Shown here: positions 28,187-37,862 of the stretch, piece by piece | How the letters are laid out: each line of letters begins with the position of its first letter | How positions within the stretch are numbered: position 1 is the stretch's first letter | From: Dyadobacter sp. SG02 | GTDB lineage: Bacteria; Bacteroidota; Bacteroidia; Cytophagales; Spirosomataceae | Direction of reading: 5' to 3' | Length of the DNA stretch: 64,000 nucleotides | Assembly: GCF_900109045.1 (NCBI RefSeq) | Contig: NZ_FNYL01000018.1 | Span: 105,450-169,449 of the forward strand | The notes under the pieces: generated by a model | What the model saw: the letters and a program-made list of their open reading frames with translations, nothing else | Databases searched by the model: none | What the model was told of the DNA's origin: nothing | Program-made: the position numbers and the translations under genes

Positions 28187-29881
28187 TTACCAGCCCGGAT
28201 TTTGTTTGAGATTAGTGTTCAGGCTAAGTTCGTCAAGCGGTAGTGGCTGATAGTAGTTTTTGTTTTCGTCGAAAGTACGTCCACCAGGCAGGGATTTTCC
28301 ATAAGGCAGTATGAAGCCCTGGTTGTTGAGGAAAATACTGGTACCCGGTACAGCTTTTGGGTACTGCTTCTGAACGAATTTCATTCCCAATACAGGTTTA
28401 TTGAGAAGGTTCCCTGCCTTCCAACGTACCAGATCGTCGAACCTTAGGCTTTCGATAGCTAGTTCCACGCGTCGTTCACGTCTGATTTCGTCAAGTAACA
28501 CGGGAATTGCAGGGAATTCAGAATGCGCATCTTTCACCAATGTGGCGATAACAAGCGCTGGCATCCCGGCACGTTTACGAAGTACATTGATGGTTTTGTC
28601 GATTATCTGCTGTGTGGCCTGCCCTAACTCTGCATTAGCTTCCGCATTAATCAGTAATACCTCTCCGAAGCGAAAAATTGGCGCATCGACTATCCCGTTC
28701 TGGATCCTGACGAATTCAGTCTGATCTGCAACCCAATATTTGGTGATCTGATAGCCCGTAGCAACGATACCTACCCCTGCAAAACCTGAGCCTGGAATGG
28801 CGGGCAGTTTAAAACCCGCCTGAATACCTGTACCTGGTACTACGATCGTTTGCGACAACCGTGCATCCCTATTTTTCATTTCTACCTGAATGCTGTCGTC
28901 ACCCAAATACAACGGGCTTTGCGAAATAGGTTTACCATCCGTGCACAGATAGGATTCTACCAAGGCTTTCGAGGCACTGGTGTTGAAGTTGTTAAGCTGC
29001 ACATTCCAGGAGTTGGCGTTTCCTAATATACCAGTTTCGTAAGATTTATATAGAATCATTTCTTTGTTGGTACTTAGATCAAGCGAATTGAACAAAGCCG
29101 CGTAGTCAGACGATGGGTTGCCGGTGTTATGTACCTGATAATGTGCTTCGTTTATAAGCTGATCGCTGGCAGCTACGGCCTCCCGCAGGAATTTTTCCCC
29201 GCCGTCAATCCCATGGTATTTCCTGAAAGTTCCTTCGAAGAGGCATATCCGGGCTTTTAGGGCCAGGGCAACATCCTTATTTACCCGTGCCGGCTCCGCG
29301 CTAGCTTTATCAGGAAGGTTCAAGATGGCAGTGTTGATTGTCGCCAGGAGTGAATCCATGACAAGTATACGGCTATCGCGCGGTGCAAAGAGCTCCGGTG
29401 AATTGGTGCTCAGGTCTTTCGACAACCATGGAACATCCCCGAAATTCTTTACTTTTTCGAAATAGTCCTGCGCTTTGAAAAAGCGGACCTCGCCAGCATA
29501 CTTGTCCTTGACCTCCTGGTTGATGGGGGTTTGCTGGTAGCGAGCAAGAAAATAGTTGCAGGTCCTGATTGTTGTCCAGTTCCACCCGCCTCCGGAAGTC
29601 GGCACGATATTTTTTCCCGCCGCAATAAGGTTAAAATCAACAGGAACCATATTGTCGCTCTGATTATCGCCGGAGAAGAGCGGGCTGCCATTTGTACCTA
29701 CTGAATGCCCAACAAAATTGCTGTACAGGTTATTGGCATATTGTTTGAGCTCGCCTTCGTTATGCCAGAAATTGCTTTCGTTAAGCGAATCCGTGGGAAC
29801 GCGGTCAAGGAAATCGTCGGAACACGAGCCGAGGGCCAACGAGAACAATGTTGTAGAAAATATTTTAAGAAAGTTTTTCAT
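28187..29881 (-). CDS. SusD/RagB family glycan-binding lipoprotein
   Basis: 564 residues. The lipobox is ALGSCSDDFLDRVP, with the lipidated Cys at residue 20. The sequence has the family's N-terminal NLYSNFVGH region, TPR-like helices and the C-terminal hallmark LLDEIRRERRVELAIESLRF DDLVRWK, near residue 470. It sits on the outer-membrane surface and caps the SusC barrel to capture oligosaccharide. It begins 12 bases after susC and is followed by the sulfatase. Confidence 0.96.
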   Translation of the reverse strand: MKNFLKIFSTTLFSLALGSCSDDFLDRVPTDSLNESNFWHNEGELKQYANNLYSNFVGHSVGTNGSPLFSGDNQSDNMVPVDFNLIAAGKNIVPTSGGGWNWTTIRTCNYFLARYQQTPINQEVKDKYAGEVRFFKAQDYFEKVKNFGDVPWLSKDLSTNSPELFAPRDSRILVMDSLLATINTAILNLPDKASAEPARVNKDVALALKARICLFEGTFRKYHGIDGGEKFLREAVAASDQLINEAHYQVHNTGNPSSDYAALFNSLDLSTNKEMILYKSYETGILGNANSWNVQLNNFNTSASKALVESYLCTDGKPISQSPLYLGDDSIQVEMKNRDARLSQTIVVPGTGIQAGFKLPAIPGSGFAGVGIVATGYQITKYWVADQTEFVRIQNGIVDAPIFRFGEVLLINAEANAELGQATQQIIDKTINVLRKRAGMPALVIATLVKDAHSEFPAIPVLLDEIRRERRVELAIESLRFDDLVRWKAGNLLNKPVLGMKFVQKQYPKAVPGTSIFLNNQGFILPYGKSLPGGRTFDENKNYYQPLPLDELSLNTNLKQNPGW

Positions 29882-29893
29882 GCTTGGTCAATT

Positions 29894-32800
29894 TTATAAG
29901 GTAATCTGAACTCCGAATGAGACAACGCGCTGCAATGGATAGAACACCCCTACGTCTCCGGAATCTCTGGAAGGGTCTTTAGTATCGGTAACTCCGGTAA
30001 CTTCGGGGTCGAAATTGCCCTTCAGACGGGTAAATTCCCAAAGGTTTTGGCCTGTTGCATAAATTCTGAACTGTGTCAACCGCAGCTTTTCCAAAGCTTT
30101 TGGCGGCAATGAGTAACCAAGCGATATGTTTTTCAACCTTACATATGCTGAACTTTGCATGTACTTGGTCTGAGGCAAGATGTTGAATGCGGAATTTGCC
30201 TTGTAGATCGGATAGTAACCATCCTGGTGCTCAGTAGACCATGAGTCATGATAGACCTCCCCGGTCCCAACTGCCGAAGGTGAAGCGATTGCTCCCCAGA
30301 AATAGGCCCCTTTCGGGATAAAATCACGCTTGCCAATTCCTTGGAACAAAACGTTGAAATCAAACTGCCGCCAGTTCAGGTTACCGGTAACACCAAACTG
30401 AAATTTCGGTGTTGTATTCCCAATCACGCGTTGGTCACCTGGGTTGGATACGGTGTTATCGCCCCGCGTGATCTTGTTGTCGCCGTTCAGATCCTTGTAC
30501 TGAACATCACCTGCACCCCATTTTCCTGAATTACCCAGTTGGTCCTGGTTAGCGGCCGCGGTAGCATCTCCTGAGTTTTGGAATATGCCAGCCGTTTCAA
30601 AGCCCCATATCTCGCCTATATTCTGGCCTTTGTAGTAATTGCTAATGAGCCTGTTGGGGTTATTGTCAAATTTAGAGATCACGGCTTTGTAATTGGACAG
30701 GACAAAGCCTACATCGTACCGTAAATGCTCCCCTTTCTGCTCGCTCCATTTGGCGCTGAACTCAAAACCTGTGGTCTTTAATTCGGCAGCGTTGCGTTGC
30801 GGCACCCCTACTCCCAGTACTGCCGGCAGACGGTCACCTTCGACGAGCATTCCCGAGGTAATACGTTGGTACCAGTCAAAACCCAGGCTCAGTTTCCCTA
30901 ATACTATCGCGTCGGCCCCAAAGTCTAATGTCGATACTTTCTCCCAGGTCAAATCCGGGCTTACCAGGCCAGGCGCCGAAATCCCTACCGGTAGTGCGCC
31001 ATTCATAACGTATTGCACCTGCTGCGTTACGCCGAACAAAGCCACATATGGGAAATTGGTCGATGAGAGTTGATTACCCAAACTTCCATAGGAAGCGCGG
31101 AGTTTCAGCTCAGGCAACACGCGCGAGAGCGGCTTCATAAAATTCTCCTGCGAAATCCGCCACCCCGCCGACACCGAAGGGAAGTATCCAAAACGCCGTC
31201 CTGACGGGAAACGTGAAGTGCCATCGTAGCGGCTGTTGACTTCAATCAGGTATTTACCCATGTAGTCATAATTCAATCTGGCGAAAACACCCCTGATTGC
31301 CCATGAGGTTTCCTGATCGAATGCGGAAATTGTACCTGTTGTCAGGTTGAGTACCGGTACTGATCCGCTGATCACGTCTTGTCTCTTTACACTGGAACTC
31401 GTAAGGTTAAACCACTCCTGATTGTAACCTACCATGGCGGAAATAGCATGCTTGCCGCTAAATACCTTGCTGTAATCGGCGTATAGGTTCGCTGCGAAAT
31501 AGTCCGAAGATGTAAAATCCCGCTGTACAAACGATGGGGAGGTTCCCGAAGTCTGAGGGATCCAGGTGTCACGCACATATGGGAATGGTACCTGGTTTTC
31601 TTTCATCGATTGTCTTGTCGAGGTATAGGAAAAGTTTCCGTTGACCTTTAGTCCGTTAATGACCTTGGCCTGCGCATCGACACTGTAAATACCTGTGGAA
31701 CCGTTGGTGATTTTGCGCGACCCACTTTCAAGAAAATTCACAAAATTTTCGGTAGGCACCCCTTCCCCTACCGGCGAACCGGCGGGCGTTTTGATCGGGA
31801 AAAGGATTTGAGGCTCTCCCCTGGTCATTTGTTCCCACCAGTCAGACCCTTTGTTGGGATACTTATGTGGCTCGTCGTATCCGGTCGAAATGTAGTTGAC
31901 CTTTGCTCCAACCCGTAGCCATTCGGTCAGGTCGGTATTGACATTCGTCGTAAAATTGTAGCGTTTGAAAACATCAGTAGAGGTTTTGAACAGACCTTCC
32001 TGCCGCAAAAGGCCTCCCGAAATATAGTAAGAGGTTTTACTGTTGCCCCCATTGACATTGAGCGTATGGTTCTGCCCTGGTGCCCATGGTTGTACCATGG
32101 TTTGCAGTACATTCGGATTCGCATTCCAGAAAATCTTCCCGTTAGGCAGCATATGATAGCTTGGGTTTTTGACCGGATCTGCGATGTAGTCCCGTACCCA
32201 CTGTACCTGCTCATCGGAATATTTCTGGGTACCATTGGAATTCATCTGCGCAATATTCTGTGATTCGAGGTATTCTGTCGTTGAAAGCAGGTCGGGCAGA
32301 TAGGTAGGTTTGTTAAACTGAACACTGCCCGAGTAGCTGATCTGAGGCTTCCTGTCCTTGGTCCCCTTTTTTGTCGTGACCAGGATCACACCAAATGCGC
32401 CACGGGCACCATAGATGGCGGCTGAGGCGGCATCCTTCAAAACAGTAATACTCTCGATGTCAGCCGGATTGAGAAGGTTCATATCCATCTGAATACCATC
32501 CACCAGTACCAGCGCGCTCCCACCACTTAGGGAAGTAGTCCCCCGAATGTTGAATGATGGGTTTGCGTTCGGGTTGCCGTCCGGATTGGTTACATTCAAA
32601 TTGGGAATCAACCCCTGTAATGCCTGGCCTGCCTTGGTTACCGGCCGGCCGGTCAATGCACTGCCGCTGATTTGTGAGATCGCTCCGGTCACAGTCTCCC
32701 TGCTTTTAGTACCATAACCCACTACTACCACTTCCTGTAGCTCTTTGTCATCAGCCTGCATTACCACATTCAATTTTGTCTCCGTTCCGATCGGTACTTC

Positions 32801-33403
32801 TTTGCTCTGGTAGCCCACATAGGAAAATACCAGTATCTGTTCATTATCCAGAAGGTCGGTAAATGTGTACCGCCCCTGGACATCAGATATGGTGCCTTTC
32901 TGGGTTCCTTTGATGAGTATGCTAACGCCTGGAAGCGGCTCGGCTTTTTCGTCGGTCACAATCCCTGAAATACTGCGTAACACAGGTGCCACTGCAAGCG
33001 TTTGTTGCTGTATGGTCTGTTGTGGGTTTGATGCTTCCTCTTTTGAAGGGTCCTGGACAGCTTTTTGCTCTGAGGGCCTTCCATTGGGAACCAGAAGGTA
33101 GGTCCGGGCTTTTTGTTGGATATACCGCAGACCGAACGCAGGAAGGATCCGTTCCAGGTTGGCTTCGAGTTTGTCCTCAAAGCGGACCTGGGAAAGAACA
33201 ACATATTGATTGTTAACAAATTGATCGCCATAGAAGATATCCACCTTATAGTGTTCCTTCAATCTTTGCAACACGTCGGCGAGTTTTGCCCGAGTCGGCT
33301 GTTGTGAAGCCGGCTGCTGGTAGGAAATCTTCATCGCCAGCGGCTGCGCGGAGGCCACGCCGCAACACAGGGCAGCAAATAGCAGCCATGGAAAAATTCT
33401 CAT
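29894..33403 (-). CDS. SusC/RagA TonB-linked outer membrane transporter with STN signalling domain
   Basis: 1169 residues. Order: signal peptide (1-19), an STN domain (about 35-105, KLADVLQRLKEHYKVDIFYG), a carboxypeptidase-like domain (about 140-215, ISGIVTDEKAEPLPGVSILI), the TonB-box/plug region with LQEVVVVGYGTKSRETVTGA, and a beta-barrel to the C-terminus. The STN domain is the feature that lets such receptors signal through a FecR anti-sigma factor, and a FecR gene lies 42 bases upstream. It should import an oligosaccharide with its SusD partner. Confidence 0.97.
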   Translation of the reverse strand: MRIFPWLLFAALCCGVASAQPLAMKISYQQPASQQPTRAKLADVLQRLKEHYKVDIFYGDQFVNNQYVVLSQVRFEDKLEANLERILPAFGLRYIQQKARTYLLVPNGRPSEQKAVQDPSKEEASNPQQTIQQQTLAVAPVLRSISGIVTDEKAEPLPGVSILIKGTQKGTISDVQGRYTFTDLLDNEQILVFSYVGYQSKEVPIGTETKLNVVMQADDKELQEVVVVGYGTKSRETVTGAISQISGSALTGRPVTKAGQALQGLIPNLNVTNPDGNPNANPSFNIRGTTSLSGGSALVLVDGIQMDMNLLNPADIESITVLKDAASAAIYGARGAFGVILVTTKKGTKDRKPQISYSGSVQFNKPTYLPDLLSTTEYLESQNIAQMNSNGTQKYSDEQVQWVRDYIADPVKNPSYHMLPNGKIFWNANPNVLQTMVQPWAPGQNHTLNVNGGNSKTSYYISGGLLRQEGLFKTSTDVFKRYNFTTNVNTDLTEWLRVGAKVNYISTGYDEPHKYPNKGSDWWEQMTRGEPQILFPIKTPAGSPVGEGVPTENFVNFLESGSRKITNGSTGIYSVDAQAKVINGLKVNGNFSYTSTRQSMKENQVPFPYVRDTWIPQTSGTSPSFVQRDFTSSDYFAANLYADYSKVFSGKHAISAMVGYNQEWFNLTSSSVKRQDVISGSVPVLNLTTGTISAFDQETSWAIRGVFARLNYDYMGKYLIEVNSRYDGTSRFPSGRRFGYFPSVSAGWRISQENFMKPLSRVLPELKLRASYGSLGNQLSSTNFPYVALFGVTQQVQYVMNGALPVGISAPGLVSPDLTWEKVSTLDFGADAIVLGKLSLGFDWYQRITSGMLVEGDRLPAVLGVGVPQRNAAELKTTGFEFSAKWSEQKGEHLRYDVGFVLSNYKAVISKFDNNPNRLISNYYKGQNIGEIWGFETAGIFQNSGDATAAANQDQLGNSGKWGAGDVQYKDLNGDNKITRGDNTVSNPGDQRVIGNTTPKFQFGVTGNLNWRQFDFNVLFQGIGKRDFIPKGAYFWGAIASPSAVGTGEVYHDSWSTEHQDGYYPIYKANSAFNILPQTKYMQSSAYVRLKNISLGYSLPPKALEKLRLTQFRIYATGQNLWEFTRLKGNFDPEVTGVTDTKDPSRDSGDVGVFYPLQRVVSFGVQITL

Positions 33404-33445
33404 GCTTAAAGGGTTTTAAAAAATTGGTTCAGAAAAATTTAACAT

Positions 33446-34429
33446 TCAGCGTTCGGCTGGTTCGGAAAGGAAAACCACCCTACTGGCTTTGAAAGAGTAA
33501 CCGATACCGAGAATTTGCGAAACAGATCGAATTAGCTCTTGCGCATTACTAGCCTGAAAAGAACCAGAAACAGTCAGCGATTTCAGTTCCGGACTACTGA
33601 AATCGACTGTCAAGCCGTAGTTTATCTCCAGGATATGAGCAACTTCGGAAAGTGATGTCCGGTCAAAATCGAACCTCGATTCCCATTGGATAGTGTTGTG
33701 TGTAGCGCCAACAAAGCGGTTATGACTCAGGGTGCCGTTTTCAACAATGACGCTGTCACCAGGTTTCATGACCAGCTTTTGTTCACGGCGCTGTAATGTC
33801 ACTTTGCCTTTCGAAAGTATAACTTCCGTTTTACCCGGTCTACTATATACGGAGAACTCAGTGCCGAGTACGGTCACGTTCACCCCGTCACCTGCCTTCA
33901 CAATGAAGCGTTGGTTGTTCGCCTGGTGGGTGATGCTAAAAGTAGCTTCTCCTTTTAGCGACACTTCCCGGCTGGTTTGGCCAAACCCCCATCTGGGTAA
34001 GCGCAATTCGGAACTTGCATTCAGCTTCACCCGGCTCCCGTCAGACAATGTCCAGGAACGTACCTGCCCAGGCCCAGTGGTTAAATTTGCGTATAAGATA
34101 TCATTGCGGTATAATACACCGATACTTATTAACAGCAATACTGCGCATGCAGCTATGTAACGGGGCCAGTAATGCCTGGCGGGTACTCCAATTTCTTCCT
34201 CTGTAACGACATTCGTTAGCTCTACCCGTGATCGGTATCGGCGCATTCCCTGCTCGACATCCACGGCCAGACCGGGCTGGGCCATTTCCCATTCCGTTAA
34301 ATACCAATAAAACTGCTCCTCGTTTTCTGGTTTACGCGCCCACTCGTCGATCAGCTGCCGTTGCCGGACAGATGCCGATCCTTCGAAATGGGAGAATAGC
34401 AATTCTTTCGATATTTCCTGATTTTCCAT
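33446..34429 (-). CDS. FecR family anti-sigma factor
   Basis: 327 residues. Residues 1-80 form the cytoplasmic anti-sigma part (LIDEWARKPENEEQFYWYLT), a single membrane helix lies at about 88-106 (YIAACAVLLLISIGVLY), the FecR core follows (about 125-215, WTLSDGSRVKLNASSELRLP), and a C-terminal DUF4974-type domain, VAHILEINYGLTVDFSSPEL, contacts the STN domain of SusC. It is encoded between the ECF sigma gene and susC, completing a trans-envelope signalling relay. Confidence 0.95.
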   Translation of the reverse strand: MENQEISKELLFSHFEGSASVRQRQLIDEWARKPENEEQFYWYLTEWEMAQPGLAVDVEQGMRRYRSRVELTNVVTEEEIGVPARHYWPRYIAACAVLLLISIGVLYRNDILYANLTTGPGQVRSWTLSDGSRVKLNASSELRLPRWGFGQTSREVSLKGEATFSITHQANNQRFIVKAGDGVNVTVLGTEFSVYSRPGKTEVILSKGKVTLQRREQKLVMKPGDSVIVENGTLSHNRFVGATHNTIQWESRFDFDRTSLSEVAHILEINYGLTVDFSSPELKSLTVSGSFQASNAQELIRSVSQILGIGYSFKASRVVFLSEPAER

Positions 34430-34457
34430 AGCGTTATGTGTTGAGTGACAGTTCGTC

Positions 34458-35141
34458 TCAGTGAGTGAAAATCGCTATCACGATTGAAACAAACCATTTA
34501 TTACGCAAAAGCGTACGTATTGTTTGCTGGGCACGGTACATCTGCACCTGGACAGTCCGTGTTGAAATCCCCAGTGCCAATGCGATTTCTTTCTGGGATT
34601 TTCCCTCTAAATGAAACTGCATGTAAATGTTCCTTCGCTGTATAGGCAACCCGGAAATTGCCTTATCCAAATCTTGGTACAACTCTTCATACTGTGTGAT
34701 ATGGTCGGGTTGAAGCCCCTCCGACGCTGAAAGTTCGACCATTTCACCTATCGGCAGCTTTGAAGCTTCTTTTTTGAGATGATCATATCCATAATTTCTG
34801 ACAGCCCTGAACAAATAGGCACGATAGGAAGTGGTTATTCTTTCAAAAATCCCTTCGGAATAGAACTGGCAGAAAATATCGCAAACCAGGTCTTCGGCTA
34901 TTTCCCGTGAGCCGACAAACCGCATTGCATGTTTGCATAGTACCGAGTAGTAACGTTTGAATAATAATTCGGTGCCTAGTTTTGGGTTCTCCATAACTGC
35001 TGCCCGGATGAAAAACTCACTGTCCGAAAAGCCATCCCCCCCGTGTAAAGGGAGCTGTCTTGGCCCGGTAGCAGCCTTAGCTTCATTAGAGCCATCGAAA
35101 TTGTGAACGTGTGGATCTACTCCCATATCAAAGCTCGACAC
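34458..35141 (-). CDS. ECF RNA polymerase sigma factor of the FecI/RpoE type
   Basis: 227 residues. Region 2 covers LLFKRYYSVLCKHAMRFVGS and AEDLVCDIFCQFYSE; region 4 covers LPIQRRNIYMQFHLEGKSQK followed by EIALALGISTRTVQVQMYRA. The first 40 residues are unlike other ECF factors, so the true start may be an internal codon. It should direct transcription of the downstream FecR/SusC/SusD/sulfatase genes when the receptor is occupied. Confidence 0.93.
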   Translation of the reverse strand: MSSFDMGVDPHVHNFDGSNEAKAATGPRQLPLHGGDGFSDSEFFIRAAVMENPKLGTELLFKRYYSVLCKHAMRFVGSREIAEDLVCDIFCQFYSEGIFERITTSYRAYLFRAVRNYGYDHLKKEASKLPIGEMVELSASEGLQPDHITQYEELYQDLDKAISGLPIQRRNIYMQFHLEGKSQKEIALALGISTRTVQVQMYRAQQTIRTLLRNKWFVSIVIAIFTH

Positions 35142-35448
35142 AACATACTACCGGGTATTTCCGGTTCAATCAGAGGTAGGACTGTTTTCGGCATAGGTAC
35201 TACTTACAGTTTTGGAAAATTTTGTTATTTTTTTTTACAGAAACCAGAAGTTGTTTCAGCTTAAAAGTTGCTAATGAAGTGTTAATCACCTGTATAATAA
35301 TTATATATGCTCTAAATATGGGTTAAGTTCATTTTTTTATCAATCATAAAAATCAGTTGCCGGATCCGGATTTAAGGCGAAATGATACCTGTCCCAAAAT
35401 AGAACCTAATCATAGCGGTGGCTTAACAATGGATCCGGCACAAGCAAC
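35142..35448. other. Intergenic region upstream of the ECF sigma gene
   Basis: About 300 AT-rich bases lie between the GH95 stop codon and the sigma-factor start, both on the minus strand. The stretch presumably holds the sigma-gene promoter. I see no clear terminator, repeat or small gene in it. Confidence 0.35.
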
Positions 35449-37809
35449 TTACTCGGAGCCCGCGATGATCTCCTTTTTTGACCCGTTCATCTTCACTATT
35501 ACTTTTCTAGGCTGGTTGGAGGTAATTTTGTAGTCGGTGACCAAACCGTCTTTCCAGCTGAAATCAACTGTGAAATTCCCCTGTGCTTTCATCCCCTTTA
35601 CTTCCCCGATCGCCTTCCAGGAATCAGGAATGGCAGGCAGCAGGTCAATATAGCCGTCATGGCTTTGGATTAGCATTTCAGCGATTCCTGCCCCACCACC
35701 TAAATTTCCGTCAATTTGAAAGGGGGGGCTAGCCGAGAGCAGGTTAGGGTATACCCCACCACCTGCGCCATAGTTTATATTAGTTTGTAAAGTGGGTGTC
35801 AGTAGCTCTTTGAGGAGTTTGTTGGCTCGGTTTCCATCGTGAAGACGTGCCCAAAAGAGCATTTTATATGCCTTAGACCAGCCTGGGCTATCATCACCGC
35901 GCACTTCCAGCGTTTGGACGGCAGCGGCCGTAAGGTCCGGCGTTTTTTCTGGCGAGATCAGGGCCGCAGGGTAAAGGCCATATAAATGGGAGATGTGGCG
36001 ATGCTTGCGATCGGTTTCCTTATACTCTTCCAGCCATTCCATTATGCGACCGTCTTTGGCCACTACGCCTGGCGGCGGTAAATCTTTTAGCTTCGCTTGC
36101 AGTCCTGCTTTGAAAGAATCATCCACCCCCAAGACTTCACAAGCCTTTATCACATTAGTAAAAAGCTCACGCGTGATCTGGTTGTCAATTGTCGGTCCCA
36201 TGCAGATCGATGCTGTTTTACCGTTGGGCAAGTAAAAGGTATTTTCCGGCGACACTGATGGCGCTGTGACCAGCCAGCCGTGTTTAGGCTCTTTGATCAG
36301 TGCACTGCTATAAAATTCGGCGGAGCCTTTGAGTACCGGATAGATGGTTTTCAGGTAATCTTTGTCGAGGGTAAACGCATAATGGGCCCAAAGATTATTA
36401 CAAAGCCAACCAGAACCTGCATTGGTCGCGCCCCACGAAGCTTCCTCGCCTGGTTCAGTATAGCCCCAAACATTGGTGATCACGTGGGCCACCCAACCGT
36501 TTGCATCATAATAGGCCCTGGCCGTTTTCTGGCCCTGTTTGACCATCCCTTTTACCAGATCAGCCAGTGGTAAATTCAGTTCAGAAAGGTTGGCGACCTC
36601 TACTGGCCAATGGTTCATTTGTACGTTCACGTCCAGGTGATAGTCTCCGTTCCAAGGCGTTTGGATTTGGTTGGCCCACAAGCCCTGCAAATTAGGCGGT
36701 AACAATCCCACGCGTGTGCTGCTAATGGTCAGGTAGCGCCCATACTGGAAATACAATACGGCAAGTGCATTATCAGAGGCTGGGTCTTGCTGATATGCAA
36801 CAATTCGTTTATCGGTTGGCATTTCTTCGGCCTTAGTTGCGCCCAGCTTAATGCTTGCCCGGTTAAAAAGCTTTTGGAAATTGGTGATGTGTTTTTCCTT
36901 CTGAGCCGCGTAGGGTTTTTTCAAGGCTGCATCGATAGCGGCCTGCACCTCACCCTGAAAAGTTTTATTCTTGAAATCAGTACCTGCTGAAAAATAAAGG
37001 ATCACTTCGTCAGCATCGGTAATGATTAGCTGATTACCTGTGCTAGACAGTTTACCCCCTTTGACCTGCGGTTTGATCTTTGCAAGATAGCGCATCCCAT
37101 TTCCGTCGGTACCATTGTTGAGCTGCCCCGACATTTCCAGCGCCTTATTTTTAACAATTGTTTGAAAGCGCTCAGGCCTGTCAAGTACCAGCCGCATTTG
37201 CAGTTGCCCCGGTTTGCTGGCAGTGATTTTGATTATGCCCACATCGTCGCCGAAGCTGGTAAAGTACTCTCTGTTGTAGGTTACACCATTGACGGTGTAA
37301 GTGGTGCCAGCCACAGCGGTGTTCAGCGACAGCTGCCGACTATAATGCTCAGCGTTGATGCGAGAGGTGTCCAGGCCCTGGTGGCCAAATTCCATATGCA
37401 GCCTACCCAGCACCTGGTAGCAGCCAAAAGGTACGTTTGCCCCGTCGCCGCGTCCAGACCCCTCCCCTTTTGCAACAAAATTGCGGTTGACCAATGCCTG
37501 CGCCTCGTCGTTCTTGCCTTCAAGAAGCAGCTTTCGTATCTGGGGAAGGCTTTTTTTCGCTTCGTAATTATTAGCGTCCTGTGGTCCGCCCGACCAGAGC
37601 GTAATGTCGTTGAGCACGATAGTTTCTTTCACTATGCCTCCGTCGCTCATCATGCCGAGCCTTCCGTTTCCAAGCGGGATAGTTTGCTCCCATTGCCCGG
37701 CTGGCTTGTCATACCATAATCGAAGGGGGGCGGGGGATTGAGGTTGGCCTAAGCAGCAGATTGTCGTAAAAAAAACAATGCTTATGGTAAATATGGTCTT
37801 GCAATACAT
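35449..37809 (-). CDS. GH95 alpha-L-fucosidase (or alpha-L-galactosidase)
   Basis: 786 residues with a signal peptide (1-21, ending CCLGQPQ). The N-terminal beta domain starts LRLWYDKPAGQWEQTIPLGN GRLG; the (alpha/alpha)6 barrel carries DYHLDVNVQMNHWPVEVANL (the Asn pair that activates water in GH95), MEWLEEYKETDRKHRHISHL and LFWARLHDGNRANKLLKELL. GH95 enzymes invert alpha-1,2-fucosidic or galactosidic bonds at chain ends. A fucose-dehydrogenase-like SDR is encoded 54 bases upstream, which favours fucose as the released sugar. Length is normal for the family. Confidence 0.94.
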   Translation of the reverse strand: MYCKTIFTISIVFFTTICCLGQPQSPAPLRLWYDKPAGQWEQTIPLGNGRLGMMSDGGIVKETIVLNDITLWSGGPQDANNYEAKKSLPQIRKLLLEGKNDEAQALVNRNFVAKGEGSGRGDGANVPFGCYQVLGRLHMEFGHQGLDTSRINAEHYSRQLSLNTAVAGTTYTVNGVTYNREYFTSFGDDVGIIKITASKPGQLQMRLVLDRPERFQTIVKNKALEMSGQLNNGTDGNGMRYLAKIKPQVKGGKLSSTGNQLIITDADEVILYFSAGTDFKNKTFQGEVQAAIDAALKKPYAAQKEKHITNFQKLFNRASIKLGATKAEEMPTDKRIVAYQQDPASDNALAVLYFQYGRYLTISSTRVGLLPPNLQGLWANQIQTPWNGDYHLDVNVQMNHWPVEVANLSELNLPLADLVKGMVKQGQKTARAYYDANGWVAHVITNVWGYTEPGEEASWGATNAGSGWLCNNLWAHYAFTLDKDYLKTIYPVLKGSAEFYSSALIKEPKHGWLVTAPSVSPENTFYLPNGKTASICMGPTIDNQITRELFTNVIKACEVLGVDDSFKAGLQAKLKDLPPPGVVAKDGRIMEWLEEYKETDRKHRHISHLYGLYPAALISPEKTPDLTAAAVQTLEVRGDDSPGWSKAYKMLFWARLHDGNRANKLLKELLTPTLQTNINYGAGGGVYPNLLSASPPFQIDGNLGGGAGIAEMLIQSHDGYIDLLPAIPDSWKAIGEVKGMKAQGNFTVDFSWKDGLVTDYKITSNQPRKVIVKMNGSKKEIIAGSE

Positions 37810-37862
37810 GTGGTCGGGTTTTTCTTAATTTTAATTAGTTGTCTGGTTTCAAGGTGTGCCAC

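Noticed and set aside
37162..37719. 185-codon + strand ORF
   Set aside because: Antisense to the GH95 gene; no recognisable features.
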